From: Candidatus Epulonipiscium fishelsonii
GTDB taxonomy: Bacteria; Bacillota; Clostridia; Lachnospirales; Cellulosilyticaceae
Direction: 5' to 3'
DNA: 54,048 nucleotides
Assembly: GCA_001983455.1 (NCBI GenBank)
Contig: LJDB01000078.1
Span: 1 to 54,048 of the forward strand
Numbering within the stretch: position 1 is the stretch's first letter; each line of letters begins with the position of its first letter. The position numbers and the translations under genes were made by a program. Shown here piece by piece: positions 1 through 7,386 of the stretch. A model generated the notes under the pieces. The model saw nothing but the letters and a program-made list of their open reading frames with translations. It did no database searches and had not been told where the DNA came from.

Positions 1-50
1 GGCAGAGGTCTGCAACACCTTCACCACCGGTTCAAATCCGGTTGTCGCCT
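1..50 (+). tRNA. tRNA-Cys (GCA), 5' part outside window
   Basis: The 3' two thirds of a tRNA are present. The anticodon stem is GAGGT/ACCTT (5-9 with 17-21) around the loop CTGCAAC, with anticodon GCA at 12-14. The T arm is ACCGG-TTCAAAT-CCGGT at 26-42. The acceptor 3' strand is TGTCGCC at 43-49 and the discriminator is U at 50. Anticodon GCA with U73 identifies cysteine. CCA is not encoded. The D arm and 5' acceptor strand lie before base 1. Confidence 0.93.
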
Positions 51-64
51 TAAAAAACATATAA

Positions 65-103
65 AAAGAGATTTAGGAGTTTTTATTCCTAGATCTCTTT
101 TTT
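65..103 (+). terminator. Rho-independent terminator of tRNA-Cys
   Basis: The stem pairs 65-78 with 87-100 (two mismatches) and is followed by a T run. Decayed copies of this element recur at 1661-1675 and 2251-2290. Confidence 0.85.
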
Positions 104-212
104 CTTGTATAGAATTATAAATAATAAAGCTTAAATTTGTAAAATATATTATTCTAAATTTTAATTTTAACTATTGACAAACAATATAATATAATATCCA
201 AGGAGGGATATT

Positions 213-1064
213 ATGCTGAGAATAAAAAAATATATATGTTCTATTTTGGCATTAGTATTAGTAATTGGATGTTTTGGAATGCCAACTTTAGCTCAAAATG
301 TAGGGGTTGAAGGATATTTACCAGAACTTATACGAGAAGCAGATGAATTCAAGTTAATTGAAAATGGTGATAGAAAATCTATCGCATACATAGTACAGGA
401 TAATATAAAAATATATGTTGAATGGGATAGACACACAAACGAAGTTCAATTAGTTGAAACAAATATGTTAACAAGAAGTGTAACTAACAATACTAATTTT
501 ACTATGGAAATAAGTGAAAATATAGAAGCTAGTTATACAATGGAATTAAATGATCAAATATATCATGTTAATAACAGTAAAATTGAATCTAGAACAGCTA
601 TGACTTTAGTACTTTTATTAGGGCAAACTCTTATTGATTATCTTATAAGCATTGCAGCAACTCTTACTATAGGTGATATGCTATGCACTTTGGCTAAAGA
701 TGTTATAGATGAATTGAGCAATAAAAAGAATAAATTTAAACATTATAGGGCTTTCTTACAAAAGTTTTATGCAGATGACGGAAAGAATATTGCAATTCAT
801 AAGCTTTATATAGGAGATCCTCTTGCTGATACAAATGTTGCAGCAGTTTATTTATTAGAAGGAAATGTGTGGTCAACTAGTCAAAAAAATGCTAAAGCAG
901 TAGCTGCTAAGGCAAGTCCTCCTGGAACTGAACTTAAACCTCATCCACCGCATAAGTGGGCTTTTTTTGGCGATGAGTATTATCCACATTATCATAGATA
1001 TAATTATGATGGAGGTAACCCTCATAAAGAACATTCATTTTATGGCGAATCAATACCACATTAA
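213..1064 (+). CDS. Secreted putative toxin with His-rich C-terminus
   Basis: 283 aa, ATG start preceded by AAGGAGGG at 200-207. The N-terminus has a basic start, a hydrophobic core over residues 9-22 and a likely signal-peptidase site after TLA (about residue 27), so it is probably exported; the IGC near residue 20 could instead be a lipobox. A second hydrophobic stretch lies at about 128-160. The last 45 residues are rich in His, Pro and Tyr (PHPPHKW, YYPHYHRY, NPHKEHSFYG). That pattern resembles C-terminal domains of secreted polymorphic or SAR2788-like putative toxins, as I recall them. It lies 13 bases before two tandem paralogous genes that look like immunity genes. Toxin function is inferred from the C-terminus and context, not shown. 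It could also be an unrelated secreted protein. Confidence 0.55.
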   Translation: MLRIKKYICSILALVLVIGCFGMPTLAQNVGVEGYLPELIREADEFKLIENGDRKSIAYIVQDNIKIYVEWDRHTNEVQLVETNMLTRSVTNNTNFTMEISENIEASYTMELNDQIYHVNNSKIESRTAMTLVLLLGQTLIDYLISIAATLTIGDMLCTLAKDVIDELSNKKNKFKHYRAFLQKFYADDGKNIAIHKLYIGDPLADTNVAAVYLLEGNVWSTSQKNAKAVAAKASPPGTELKPHPPHKWAFFGDEYYPHYHRYNYDGGNPHKEHSFYGESIPH

Positions 1065-1077
1065 AAGGTGATATTTT

Positions 1078-1608
1078 ATGAATAAAGTATATACATTTAC
1101 TCCTAAAGAAATGGAGCATATCCTTAAAACTAAATTTAAAGCAGTTGATCTTATGGATACTAGTAGCTTCGAAGACTGTCCTAGAAAATACTTTCGCAGA
1201 ATGGATTTTCTAATTAACGATGCAGAAATATTAGATAGTTTTCGTACAGAAGAAGAAAAAGTGGAAAATGAAGAAGCAAAAATTGATTGGATAAATAGTC
1301 AGAGATCACGACAATTTCCAGAAAATATAAATGTTAATTTATATTTTGATGAAAAAAATATACTTATTTATAGTACTGTTTCTGCTTTTATATGTGTAAT
1401 ACCTAAATATATATTAGAAGAAATTCTAATTATATTTAAGGGAAATGATTTCACTAGTTGGCAATCCTATGAATATCACGCTAAATTTTATTTGGATAAA
1501 CTAGAAGAAACATTAGAAAAATGGAATACAAGACTTTATGATTGCTTAATAAAACATGGCTACATAGATGATTTCCTTGAAAATTATTCATCTGAACGTA
1601 GGGCATAG
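1078..1608 (+). CDS. Putative immunity protein, copy 1
   Basis: 176 aa, cytosolic, acidic, with no signal peptide or membrane segment. I do not recognise the family. RBS AAGGTGAT is at 1066-1073, 13 bases after the putative toxin stop, so the two are likely cotranscribed. It is closely paralogous to the next gene: both begin MNKVYTFT and share NDAEILDSFRTE, EEILIIFKGNDFT and the last 25 residues almost exactly. Small acidic proteins directly downstream of a secreted toxin, often in several copies, are typical of immunity genes; that is the only ground for the call. The last codons (RRA-stop) run into a decayed copy of the tRNA-Cys 3' half that starts at 1602. Confidence 0.5.
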   Translation: MNKVYTFTPKEMEHILKTKFKAVDLMDTSSFEDCPRKYFRRMDFLINDAEILDSFRTEEEKVENEEAKIDWINSQRSRQFPENINVNLYFDEKNILIYSTVSAFICVIPKYILEEILIIFKGNDFTSWQSYEYHAKFYLDKLEETLEKWNTRLYDCLIKHGYIDDFLENYSSERRA

Positions 1609-1675
1609 ACCTATAACATCTATATCAATTCAAATTTGGTTGTTATCTTAAAAAACATTTAAAAAGAGGTTTAGA
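1602..1675 (+). repeat. Decayed tRNA-Cys 3' tail plus half terminator, copy 2
   Basis: Aligns with bases 1-76. The anticodon arm is mutated, TTCAAAT of the T loop is kept at 1629-1635, then GGTTGT and CTTAAAAAACAT match, followed by the 5' half of the terminator stem. It is not a functional tRNA because the stems no longer pair. The AAGAGG of the old terminator stem (1664-1669) now serves as the only ribosome site visible for the gene at 1682. Confidence 0.82.
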
Positions 1676-1681
1676 TATTTT

Positions 1682-2209
1682 ATGAATAAAGTATATACAT
1701 TTACTTCTAAAGAAATTGAGCATATTCTTAAAACTAAATTTAGAGCAGTTGATCTTGTTGATACGAGTGGAGTTGAAAAGTGTTCTGAAAAATACTCTCA
1801 CAGAATAGATCTTACAATTAATGATGCAGAAATATTAGATAGTTTTCGTACGGAAAAAGAAAGAGTAAATAATGAAGAAGCAAAAATTGAATGGATAAAT
1901 GACTGTCCAACACAGCCGTTTCCAGAGCATATAAACGTTAGTTTATATTTTAATGAAAATGAACTTATTTATAATGTTATTTCTTCTCGTGGATGTATAT
2001 TACCTGAATATGTAGCAGAAGAAATTCTAATTATATTTAAGGGAAATGATTTTACTAATTGGAGAGGTGCTGAATTGTTTCCTGAATTTTACTTGGACAA
2101 ATTAGAGGAAACATTAGAAAGATGGAATACAAGACTTTATGATTGCTTAATAAAACATGGCTATACAGATGATTTCCTTGAAAATTATTCATCTAAACGT
2201 AGAGCATAG
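1682..2209 (+). CDS. Putative immunity protein, copy 2
   Basis: 175 aa, a close paralogue of the protein at 1078-1608. The first and last thirds are nearly identical. The centre differs (about residues 25-40 and 75-125), as expected for immunity paralogues that diverge in specificity. Start codons of the two copies are 604 bases apart, which is the size of the repeat unit (gene plus tRNA-Cys tail). The ribosome site is weak and distant (AAGAGG, 12 bases upstream) and comes from the decayed terminator. It ends inside another tRNA-Cys tail relic. No catalytic motif was seen; function is inferred from context. Confidence 0.5.
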   Translation: MNKVYTFTSKEIEHILKTKFRAVDLVDTSGVEKCSEKYSHRIDLTINDAEILDSFRTEKERVNNEEAKIEWINDCPTQPFPEHINVSLYFNENELIYNVISSRGCILPEYVAEEILIIFKGNDFTNWRGAELFPEFYLDKLEETLERWNTRLYDCLIKHGYTDDFLENYSSKRRA

Positions 2210-2290
2210 ACCTAGAATATCTATTAGTTGTTACCTTAAAAAACATTTAAAAAGAGGTTTAGGAATGATAAAATCCTAAGCTTCTTTTCC
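2203..2290 (+). repeat. Decayed tRNA-Cys 3' tail plus full terminator, copy 3
   Basis: This is the third occurrence of the tRNA-Cys tail. The T-arm region is largely deleted, but GTTGTTACCTTAAAAAACAT and the terminator are kept. Stem 2251-2264 pairs with 2274-2287 through two G-U-compatible changes and is followed by TTTT, so this copy can still terminate transcription of the toxin/immunity unit. Confidence 0.8.
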
Positions 2291-2437
2291 TGTTATAATG
2301 TACCAAGTATAAAGATAACATAATCATATTTATATCTAGTTAAACTTATTAAATTTATATTAGATCATTTATAATTGTTGTAGAGTTGGCAATACTATTA
2401 TTTATATTATTAAAAAAATTTATGGAGGATATAAGAT

Positions 2438-2914
2438 GTGAAAAAAAAGATTTTAGTTATGTCAGCATATTGTATTGGAATAGTAGGTTTTATAATAATT
2501 GTAGGCTACTTCTTTATGGGCAACCCTATCTTGTATATTAATAAATATAAATTAACTTCTGCAATAAGGACCATTGACGATAAAACAATAACATTAAATG
2601 AAGTTGTACCATTTGAATGGGAAACAATATATAGTTTTGGGCCATATTCAAATAAAGAACACATGGAAGAAGTAATAGGATTTGAAAGTGATGAAATATA
2701 TCCTAATAATATAAGCGAGGATATGGTAGATCTGATATTTGTACAAGATGGAGAAGTTGTTGCGAGAGTCTTGGAATATCCCAGTAAACTAGGGTATAAG
2801 ATACAATTTGTTCCCACTGAAGAATTTGTAAATAAAATAGAATTTAAAGATGAGACTGCTTTTAATGTTGAAAAAGCTAACGGAATTGTAACTTTAGATA
2901 TGATTGAAGCGTAA
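2438..2914 (+). CDS. Small membrane-anchored protein of unknown function
   Basis: 158 aa. The GTG start at 2438 is chosen because GGAGG lies at 2424-2428. One N-terminal membrane segment spans about residues 5-27 and the rest is extracytoplasmic, with no conserved Cys, so it is an anchored protein rather than a lipoprotein. The body contains VPFEWETIYSFGPY and DLIFVQDGEVVARV. I associate this pattern with small uncharacterised secreted or lipoproteins of Firmicutes but cannot name a function. It is separated from the immunity genes by a terminator and followed by its own terminator at 2998, so it is a single transcription unit. Confidence 0.6.
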   Translation: MKKKILVMSAYCIGIVGFIIIVGYFFMGNPILYINKYKLTSAIRTIDDKTITLNEVVPFEWETIYSFGPYSNKEHMEEVIGFESDEIYPNNISEDMVDLIFVQDGEVVARVLEYPSKLGYKIQFVPTEEFVNKIEFKDETAFNVEKANGIVTLDMIEA

Positions 2915-2997
2915 TATTTTAAAAGTGAAAAGATAAAATTGGTGAAGTACTTTATTGGAGTATAGAAATTTAATCATCGGAATGTTAATGTATGAAT

Positions 2998-3022
2998 AAC
3001 TGCTAATTGCAGTTGTTTTTTT
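2998..3022 (+). terminator. Rho-independent terminator
   Basis: AACTGC pairs with GCAGTT around TAATT and is followed by eight T. It ends the 2438-2914 unit. Confidence 0.8.
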
Positions 3023-3038
3023 GTAAATTTTACGTTTG

Positions 3039-3082
3039 AATTAAGACTTTATAACTTTTGACCAAATTATAAAGTCTTAATT
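3039..3082. repeat. 16-bp perfect inverted repeat
   Basis: Arms 3039-3054 and 3067-3082 are perfectly complementary (AATTAAGACTTTATAA), with a 12-base loop and no T run after it on the plus strand. It lies between a terminator and the atoE promoter. It could be a second hairpin or a regulator site. Confidence 0.6.
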
Positions 3083-3134
3083 TAGTGGTATATACAAAAA
3101 TATAACGTATATCAAACTATGTAAGTTATATCTA

Positions 3135-3163
3135 TTGCTTAAGTAAAAAAACTATACTATAAT
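3135..3163 (+). promoter_or_regulatory. SigA-like promoter of first atoE
   Basis: -35 TTGCTT at 3135-3140, a 17-base spacer, and -10 TATAAT at 3158-3163. The transcript would start about 65 bases before the atoE start codon. Confidence 0.65.
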
Positions 3164-3237
3164 TAATTTGATAAGCACAACTACAAAAATAGTATATCGC
3201 TTAATTTTTTGTAATTAAAAAGAAGAGGTGAATAAAA

Positions 3238-4596
3238 ATGTTTAAAAAATTTACTAATGTTTGTGTAAACTTAGTACAGAAATTATTACCAGATCCATTT
3301 TTATTCTGCATAATGATTACTTTTGTAATATTTGGTGTAGGAATATATTTTACGGAACAATCTCCTTTTACGATGATTAATCATTGGGGAAATGGATTTT
3401 GGAGTTTATTAGCATTTTCAATGCAAATGGCATTAGTACTAGTGCTTGGAACAGCGTTAGCTAATGCACCAGCAGTAAAGAAACTTTTAGAAAAATTGGC
3501 AAAAATTCCTCAAAAGCCAACACATGCTATAATGCTAGTAACTTTTGTTTCAGGTATTGCGTGTCTTATTAACTGGGGATTTGGGTTAGTAGTTGGAGCA
3601 GTCTTTGCAAAAGAGATAGCAAAGCAAGTTAAAGATGTAGATTATAGACTTTTAATAGCATCTGCATATTCAGGATTTATACTTTGGCATGCAGGGCTAT
3701 CAGGTTCAATACCTCTTACGCTTGCTAGTGGTGGTGAAGGCGTTGTAAAAGCAACTATGGGAGTTATATCTGCGGAAGGGCTTGCAACTAGTGCAACTAT
3801 TTTTAATATAACTAATATTGTAATTGTTTTAGTTTTACTTTTTACATTACCTTTCATAAATGTAGCAATGCATCCAACAAAAGATTTAATCGTTACAATT
3901 GATCCAAAACTTTTAGAGGACGAACAAGTTATTGAAGAAGAAACAAATAAAAAAATGACACCTGCTGATAGATTAGAAAATAGTGTATTAGTTACATTGT
4001 TTATATCAGTTATAGGATTTACCTACATAATAATGTATTTTATAAATAAAGGATTTAATTTAAATTTGGATATTGTTAACTTTATTTTCTTATTTAGTGG
4101 AATTTTACTTCATAAAACACCAAAAAGATATTTAAATGCACTTATGGGAGCTGCAAAAGGCGCTGGCCCAATTATGTTACAATTTCCTTTTTATGCAGGA
4201 ATTATTGGAATGATGACAGGAGTGACTGGAGATGGAGCTTCAATTGCAGGTCTTATTTCAAATATGTTTGTAGATATATCAAATACATTTAATTTCCCAA
4301 CACTAGCATTTTTGAGTGCAGGTATTGTAAACTTCTTTGTTCCATCTGGAGGCGGACAATGGGCTGTTCAAGCACCAATTATGATGCCAGCTGGTGCAGA
4401 ACTTGGAGTGGAAGCCGCAAAAACAGCGATGGCTATTGCTTGGGGAGATGCATGGACAAATATGTTGCAACCATTTTGGGCACTACCAGCACTTGGAATT
4501 GCAAAACTAGGTGCAAAAGACATAATGGGATATTGCATTATAGTTCTAATTTATTCTGGAGCTATTATTTCATTAGGACTATTATTTTTACAATAA
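3238..4596 (+). CDS. AtoE-family short-chain fatty acid transporter 1
   Basis: 452 aa integral membrane protein of the AtoE/short-chain fatty acid permease family, at the usual length. Family signatures: LLPDPFLFCIMITF near the N-terminus, INWGFGLVVGA, LQFPFYAGIIGMM, VPSGGGQWAVQAPIM and the WGDAWTNMLQPFWALP block near the C-terminus. About 10-12 hydrophobic segments are visible, with a charged cytoplasmic loop at about 215-245. It likely moves acetoacetate, butyrate or related acids across the membrane. RBS AGAAGAGG lies just upstream of the ATG. It is transcribed alone, with its own promoter and a hairpin after it. A second, divergent AtoE is encoded at 11361. It shares the island with atoDA and thiolase, the classic partners of atoE. 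Confidence 0.9.
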   Translation: MFKKFTNVCVNLVQKLLPDPFLFCIMITFVIFGVGIYFTEQSPFTMINHWGNGFWSLLAFSMQMALVLVLGTALANAPAVKKLLEKLAKIPQKPTHAIMLVTFVSGIACLINWGFGLVVGAVFAKEIAKQVKDVDYRLLIASAYSGFILWHAGLSGSIPLTLASGGEGVVKATMGVISAEGLATSATIFNITNIVIVLVLLFTLPFINVAMHPTKDLIVTIDPKLLEDEQVIEEETNKKMTPADRLENSVLVTLFISVIGFTYIIMYFINKGFNLNLDIVNFIFLFSGILLHKTPKRYLNALMGAAKGAGPIMLQFPFYAGIIGMMTGVTGDGASIAGLISNMFVDISNTFNFPTLAFLSAGIVNFFVPSGGGQWAVQAPIMMPAGAELGVEAAKTAMAIAWGDAWTNMLQPFWALPALGIAKLGAKDIMGYCIIVLIYSGAIISLGLLFLQ

Positions 4597-4603
4597 ATAT
4601 GTA

Positions 4604-4654
4604 AAATATAAACTCTATAGAAACGAAGAAGTCGTTTTCGTAGAGTTTATATTT
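4604..4654. terminator. Long hairpin after atoE 1
   Basis: The 14-base arms 4604-4617 and 4641-4654 are perfect, extended inward by GAAACGA/TCGTTTT. It is followed by AATTAA rather than a clean T run, and AT-rich sequence on both sides would allow it to act on either strand. Confidence 0.6.
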
Positions 4655-4705
4655 AATTAATAATGATGAAAAGGTAAAATTATTGATAAGATTGCGTTAA
4701 AATAA

Positions 4706-4747
4706 AGGCGATTTATCCTAAGATTTTGTTTATAGGATAGATTGCCT
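4706..4747. repeat. Stem-loop B, copy 1
   Basis: The 15-base arms 4706-4720 and 4733-4747 differ only by two G-U-compatible changes. The same element, with a similar loop (AGATTTNG) and the same right flank (TTGCCTATTTA), is at 14724-14761. Both copies are preceded by an identical 20-base string. Confidence 0.7.
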
Positions 4748-4902
4748 ATTTATATTGTACTGTGCTATTTTCTTCTTATTTTGATAGAACTAAGTATTAT
4801 GGCTGATTAATGCAGTAGTTCTTTAAATATATAACGTTTTCTACAGGAAAAATATGTGTGTTGTGTCTCAAAATATTTATTACTCACTATTTTAGATTAA
4901 TG

Positions 4903-4926
4903 AAATTACAATTGCAATTGTAATTT
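4903..4926. repeat. 24-bp perfect palindrome
   Basis: The half site AAATTACAATTG is repeated exactly inverted with no spacer. It lies between the convergent ends of atoE 1 and hxlR, about 60 bases past the hxlR stop. The rest of 4748-4902 and 4927-4986 shows no gene. Confidence 0.6.
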
Positions 4927-4986
4927 ACTAGGATAATGCCAGGTACCTTACGCACAAATTTGGTGAATTTATAATTTAGCAAGTGC

Positions 4987-5445
4987 TTATAAATCAGTTA
5001 TTATTTTTTGGTCATATATATAAGCCTTATCAGCTTTAGATAAATATTCTTCAAAGTTTATGATATCATTTAATGCATCTCTATATTTATCTGTATTATG
5101 CACAACAAATGCATCTGGATCAATGGGTATATTAAGTTTCTTCATTTGTTTTATAGACCATATAAAAAGTATGTCTAATGCTTCAATTAATTCTTTACTT
5201 TCAGGAGTGAGTACATATTTAATTTTAACAGGACGACTTTCAATAACAATTCGTGCAATTACCCCATCCTCAAGAAGTTCTCTAAGTTGTTGACTTAAAA
5301 CTTTTTCAGAAATTGGCAATGTGTTGAGTAGCTGATTAAAACGTACGGAATCATATGTGTGAATATGATGTAAAATTGTAAGCTTCCATTTGCCTAAAAG
5401 ACAATTTCTGATATAGTGATAAGGATTTATGTTTTTTTCACTCAT
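4987..5445 (-). CDS. HxlR-family transcriptional regulator
   Basis: 152 aa. The start at 5445 is chosen because AGGAGG (complement at 5453-5458) sits 7 bases upstream; an upstream in-frame start at 5487 has no ribosome site. HxlR-type winged helix covers about residues 10-100: IRNCLLGKWKLTILHHI at the start, SVRFNQLLNTLPISEKVLSQQL as recognition region, and IARIVIESRPVKIKYVLTP as wing. The C-terminal 50 residues are a less typical extension. HxlR proteins bind DNA as dimers and respond to electrophiles or small metabolites, as activators or repressors. A candidate site TTACT-N4-AGTAA lies upstream of this gene and of two further operons in the island, suggesting autoregulation and local control. 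Unlike YodB or CatR, no N-terminal redox Cys is seen; the only Cys is the C of NCLLG (about residue 15). Confidence 0.9.
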   Translation of the reverse strand: MSEKNINPYHYIRNCLLGKWKLTILHHIHTYDSVRFNQLLNTLPISEKVLSQQLRELLEDGVIARIVIESRPVKIKYVLTPESKELIEALDILFIWSIKQMKKLNIPIDPDAFVVHNTDKYRDALNDIINFEEYLSKADKAYIYDQKIITDL

Positions 5446-5651
5446 TAAATGTCCTCCTATATAATTGTGTATAATTAATGATACCACAGATTAATTAGCT
5501 TCTCAATACTTCGAAGAAGGACTAGTTTTCTAAAATTTTTGAATTAATTTAGTAAGTGATTACCAATTTAAAAATTCTGTAATAGTTGAAACTTAATATA
5601 TAATATATAATGTACTTAATAAAAACTATATATTATTTACAAAAAATATAC

Positions 5652-5683
5652 TTACTAAAAAGTAATTACTTACTATAAAGTAC
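5652..5683. promoter_or_regulatory. Candidate HxlR operator, two abutting sites
   Basis: TTACTAAAAAGTAA at 5652-5665 is a perfect inverted repeat. TTACTATAAAGTAC at 5670-5683 is a second one with a single mismatch, centre-to-centre 18 bases away. Both lie upstream of hxlR (start 5445, minus). The rest of 5446-5811 is very AT-rich with no gene. Confidence 0.6.
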
Positions 5684-5811
5684 TATACTAACTTAATTGT
5701 AAGTATAAGATAAATTTTTAACATTTTATAATAAAACATATATGTGCGTATAAAAATAATGAAAATTAAAATATGGTATTATTTAACTTATTATAAAATG
5801 GAAGTAGTCTA

Positions 5812-5845
5812 ATCAAAAAATAAGAGAGCGGTATTTGCCCTCTTG
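5812..5845 (-). terminator. Terminator of DASS transporter gene
   Basis: Read on the minus strand, AAGAGGGC pairs with GCTCTCTT and is followed by ATTTTTTG. It lies just past the stop at 5862. Confidence 0.75.
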
Positions 5846-5861
5846 TTTTTATTAGATATTT

Positions 5862-7244
5862 CTATAACAATCCAATAAAATTCCAAAATGGAATAAAGAT
5901 TAGTGATATAAAAGCTATATTTAATATTACTTTTATCACATGATATTTAAAGAAATCTTTAAATGACACTAATCCATAACCATATATTAGTAATACTGGT
6001 GCATACTCATAAGGGAATATTACTTGTTCTAAAGAGCTTACAAAAGTATAAATCACTGCTAAGTAATTTGTACCAGCTTGAGTTGCCATTTCTGCTATAG
6101 GCAATGTAAATGTAGAATATGCAGCTAATGGTGTTAAAATGAAATTTGATAAAAATCCTAAAGACCATACACCTGCAAACAGTTGATTTACAGATCCTGT
6201 TATATATGGATATACTGTATCAGCAATAAATTTGCCAACTCCTAATGGGCCAGAAACAACCCCTATAGTTAAACATCCTACTACAAACATCATAAAAGTG
6301 AAATTAACTTGTTTAACATCTTCAGGAGTTACTAAATTAATTCCTGGTAACATAGTTATAATTGCTACAAGCATAAATACCCATCCACTCAAAATACCAT
6401 GTATACTTCCTGATACAAGTAAAATGACTAGACCTATACTAATAGCTAAAACTTTTTTTTCGTTTGATGAAAATGCTCCAAGTTTTTGTAATTCTTCTTT
6501 AAAAAACTCTTTTGACCTTAATAGTTTTTCAGGTTTATATAATATATCAATCATTACAACTGTACATATACAAAATAGTAATTGGGGAGCTCCCATATGC
6601 AATAAATACTCTAAATATGTAGGGACAGAATAGTTTGCAGCTGTTAAAATACCTGAAACTGTCATAAATCCTGTACTAACCATAAATATAAACGACGGTC
6701 CCATTGCTGCTGCAAAAGTAGCTAATCCTAAAACTGTAGCATTACGACTACCTTTCTTTATTTCTAAAGCATCACAAATTCCAAGCACTAGAGTTCCCAT
6801 TAAAACAGCTTTTGCAGTTGCGTCTGCTACTACCAAAGTAGTCATAATACCTATAACTAACAATCCGTATAATATTCCTCTTACAGTTCCTCCGAACAAT
6901 AAGATAATCATATAAGATAATCTTTTTAATAATCCTGACTTCTTTAATGCTATTGTTAGTATAAATCCACCAAGTATAAGCCAAGGTACTTCTAACGACC
7001 AAGCTTTGAAGACTAAAGAAGGATCTTGCTTTAAAAACACTAAGTACATAAATGGTAACATCAGTGATATTGTAAATACTGGAAGATTTTCTGTAGCTAT
7101 TAAAATAATACAAAAAAGAGTTATTACAAAGAAAGATCTAATTTGAGGTGTAAACGTTTCCGTTGTAGGAATTAAGAAGCATAATATAGGAATTATAAAA
7201 TTTATTCCCCATTTAAACATGGATATATTTTTATTATTATTCAT
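5862..7244 (-). CDS. DASS/SLC13-type carboxylate transporter
   Basis: 460 aa, about 12 membrane segments. The layout fits the divalent anion:Na+ symporter (DASS, SLC13) or closely related ion-transporter superfamily: ENLPVFTISLMLPFMYL near the N-terminus, EVPWLILGGFILTIALKKSGL, a central charged loop at about 230-260, and a C-terminal half with LTPLAAYSTFTLPIAEMA and FPYEYAPVLLIYGYG. Such carriers import di- or tricarboxylates or related organic acids with Na+. It lies downstream of the MBL-fold hydrolase gene on the same strand, 142 bases away with a hairpin between them. A decayed copy of its last 20 codons lies at 8570-8635. Substrate is unknown; the HxlR-linked context suggests it imports the acid the island degrades. 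Confidence 0.8.
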   Translation of the reverse strand: MNNNKNISMFKWGINFIIPILCFLIPTTETFTPQIRSFFVITLFCIILIATENLPVFTISLMLPFMYLVFLKQDPSLVFKAWSLEVPWLILGGFILTIALKKSGLLKRLSYMIILLFGGTVRGILYGLLVIGIMTTLVVADATAKAVLMGTLVLGICDALEIKKGSRNATVLGLATFAAAMGPSFIFMVSTGFMTVSGILTAANYSVPTYLEYLLHMGAPQLLFCICTVVMIDILYKPEKLLRSKEFFKEELQKLGAFSSNEKKVLAISIGLVILLVSGSIHGILSGWVFMLVAIITMLPGINLVTPEDVKQVNFTFMMFVVGCLTIGVVSGPLGVGKFIADTVYPYITGSVNQLFAGVWSLGFLSNFILTPLAAYSTFTLPIAEMATQAGTNYLAVIYTFVSSLEQVIFPYEYAPVLLIYGYGLVSFKDFFKYHVIKVILNIAFISLIFIPFWNFIGLL

Positions 7245-7252
7245 TTAAATTT

Positions 7253-7296
7253 ATCAAGGATACCTATATATAGCATATACCATAGGTATCCTTGAT
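7253..7296. terminator. Hairpin between MBL gene and DASS gene
   Basis: The 15-base perfect arms 7253-7267 and 7282-7296 are followed on the minus strand by AAATTT only. It may reduce rather than end transcription from the MBL gene into the transporter gene. Confidence 0.6.
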
Positions 7297-7386
7297 TTCC
7301 CCCTTTTCTCATTCTATAATATTTATAAAAAAACTAGTGTGTTAAGCAATCTTCCTCTAAGTATTAGCTTAGTAAGGAAGTGTAAA

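Noticed and set aside
174..195. TTGACA and TATAAT before the putative toxin gene as a promoter
   Set aside because: The spacer is only 10 bases and the ribosome site follows at once, so this pair cannot work as a normal SigA promoter.
1602..1675. A second tRNA-Cys gene
   Set aside because: The anticodon and T stems no longer pair and there is no 5' half; it is a decayed copy.
6772..7113. Separate minus-strand gene inside the DASS transporter
   Set aside because: It is a frame-shifted shadow of the transporter, without ribosome site and with low-complexity translation.
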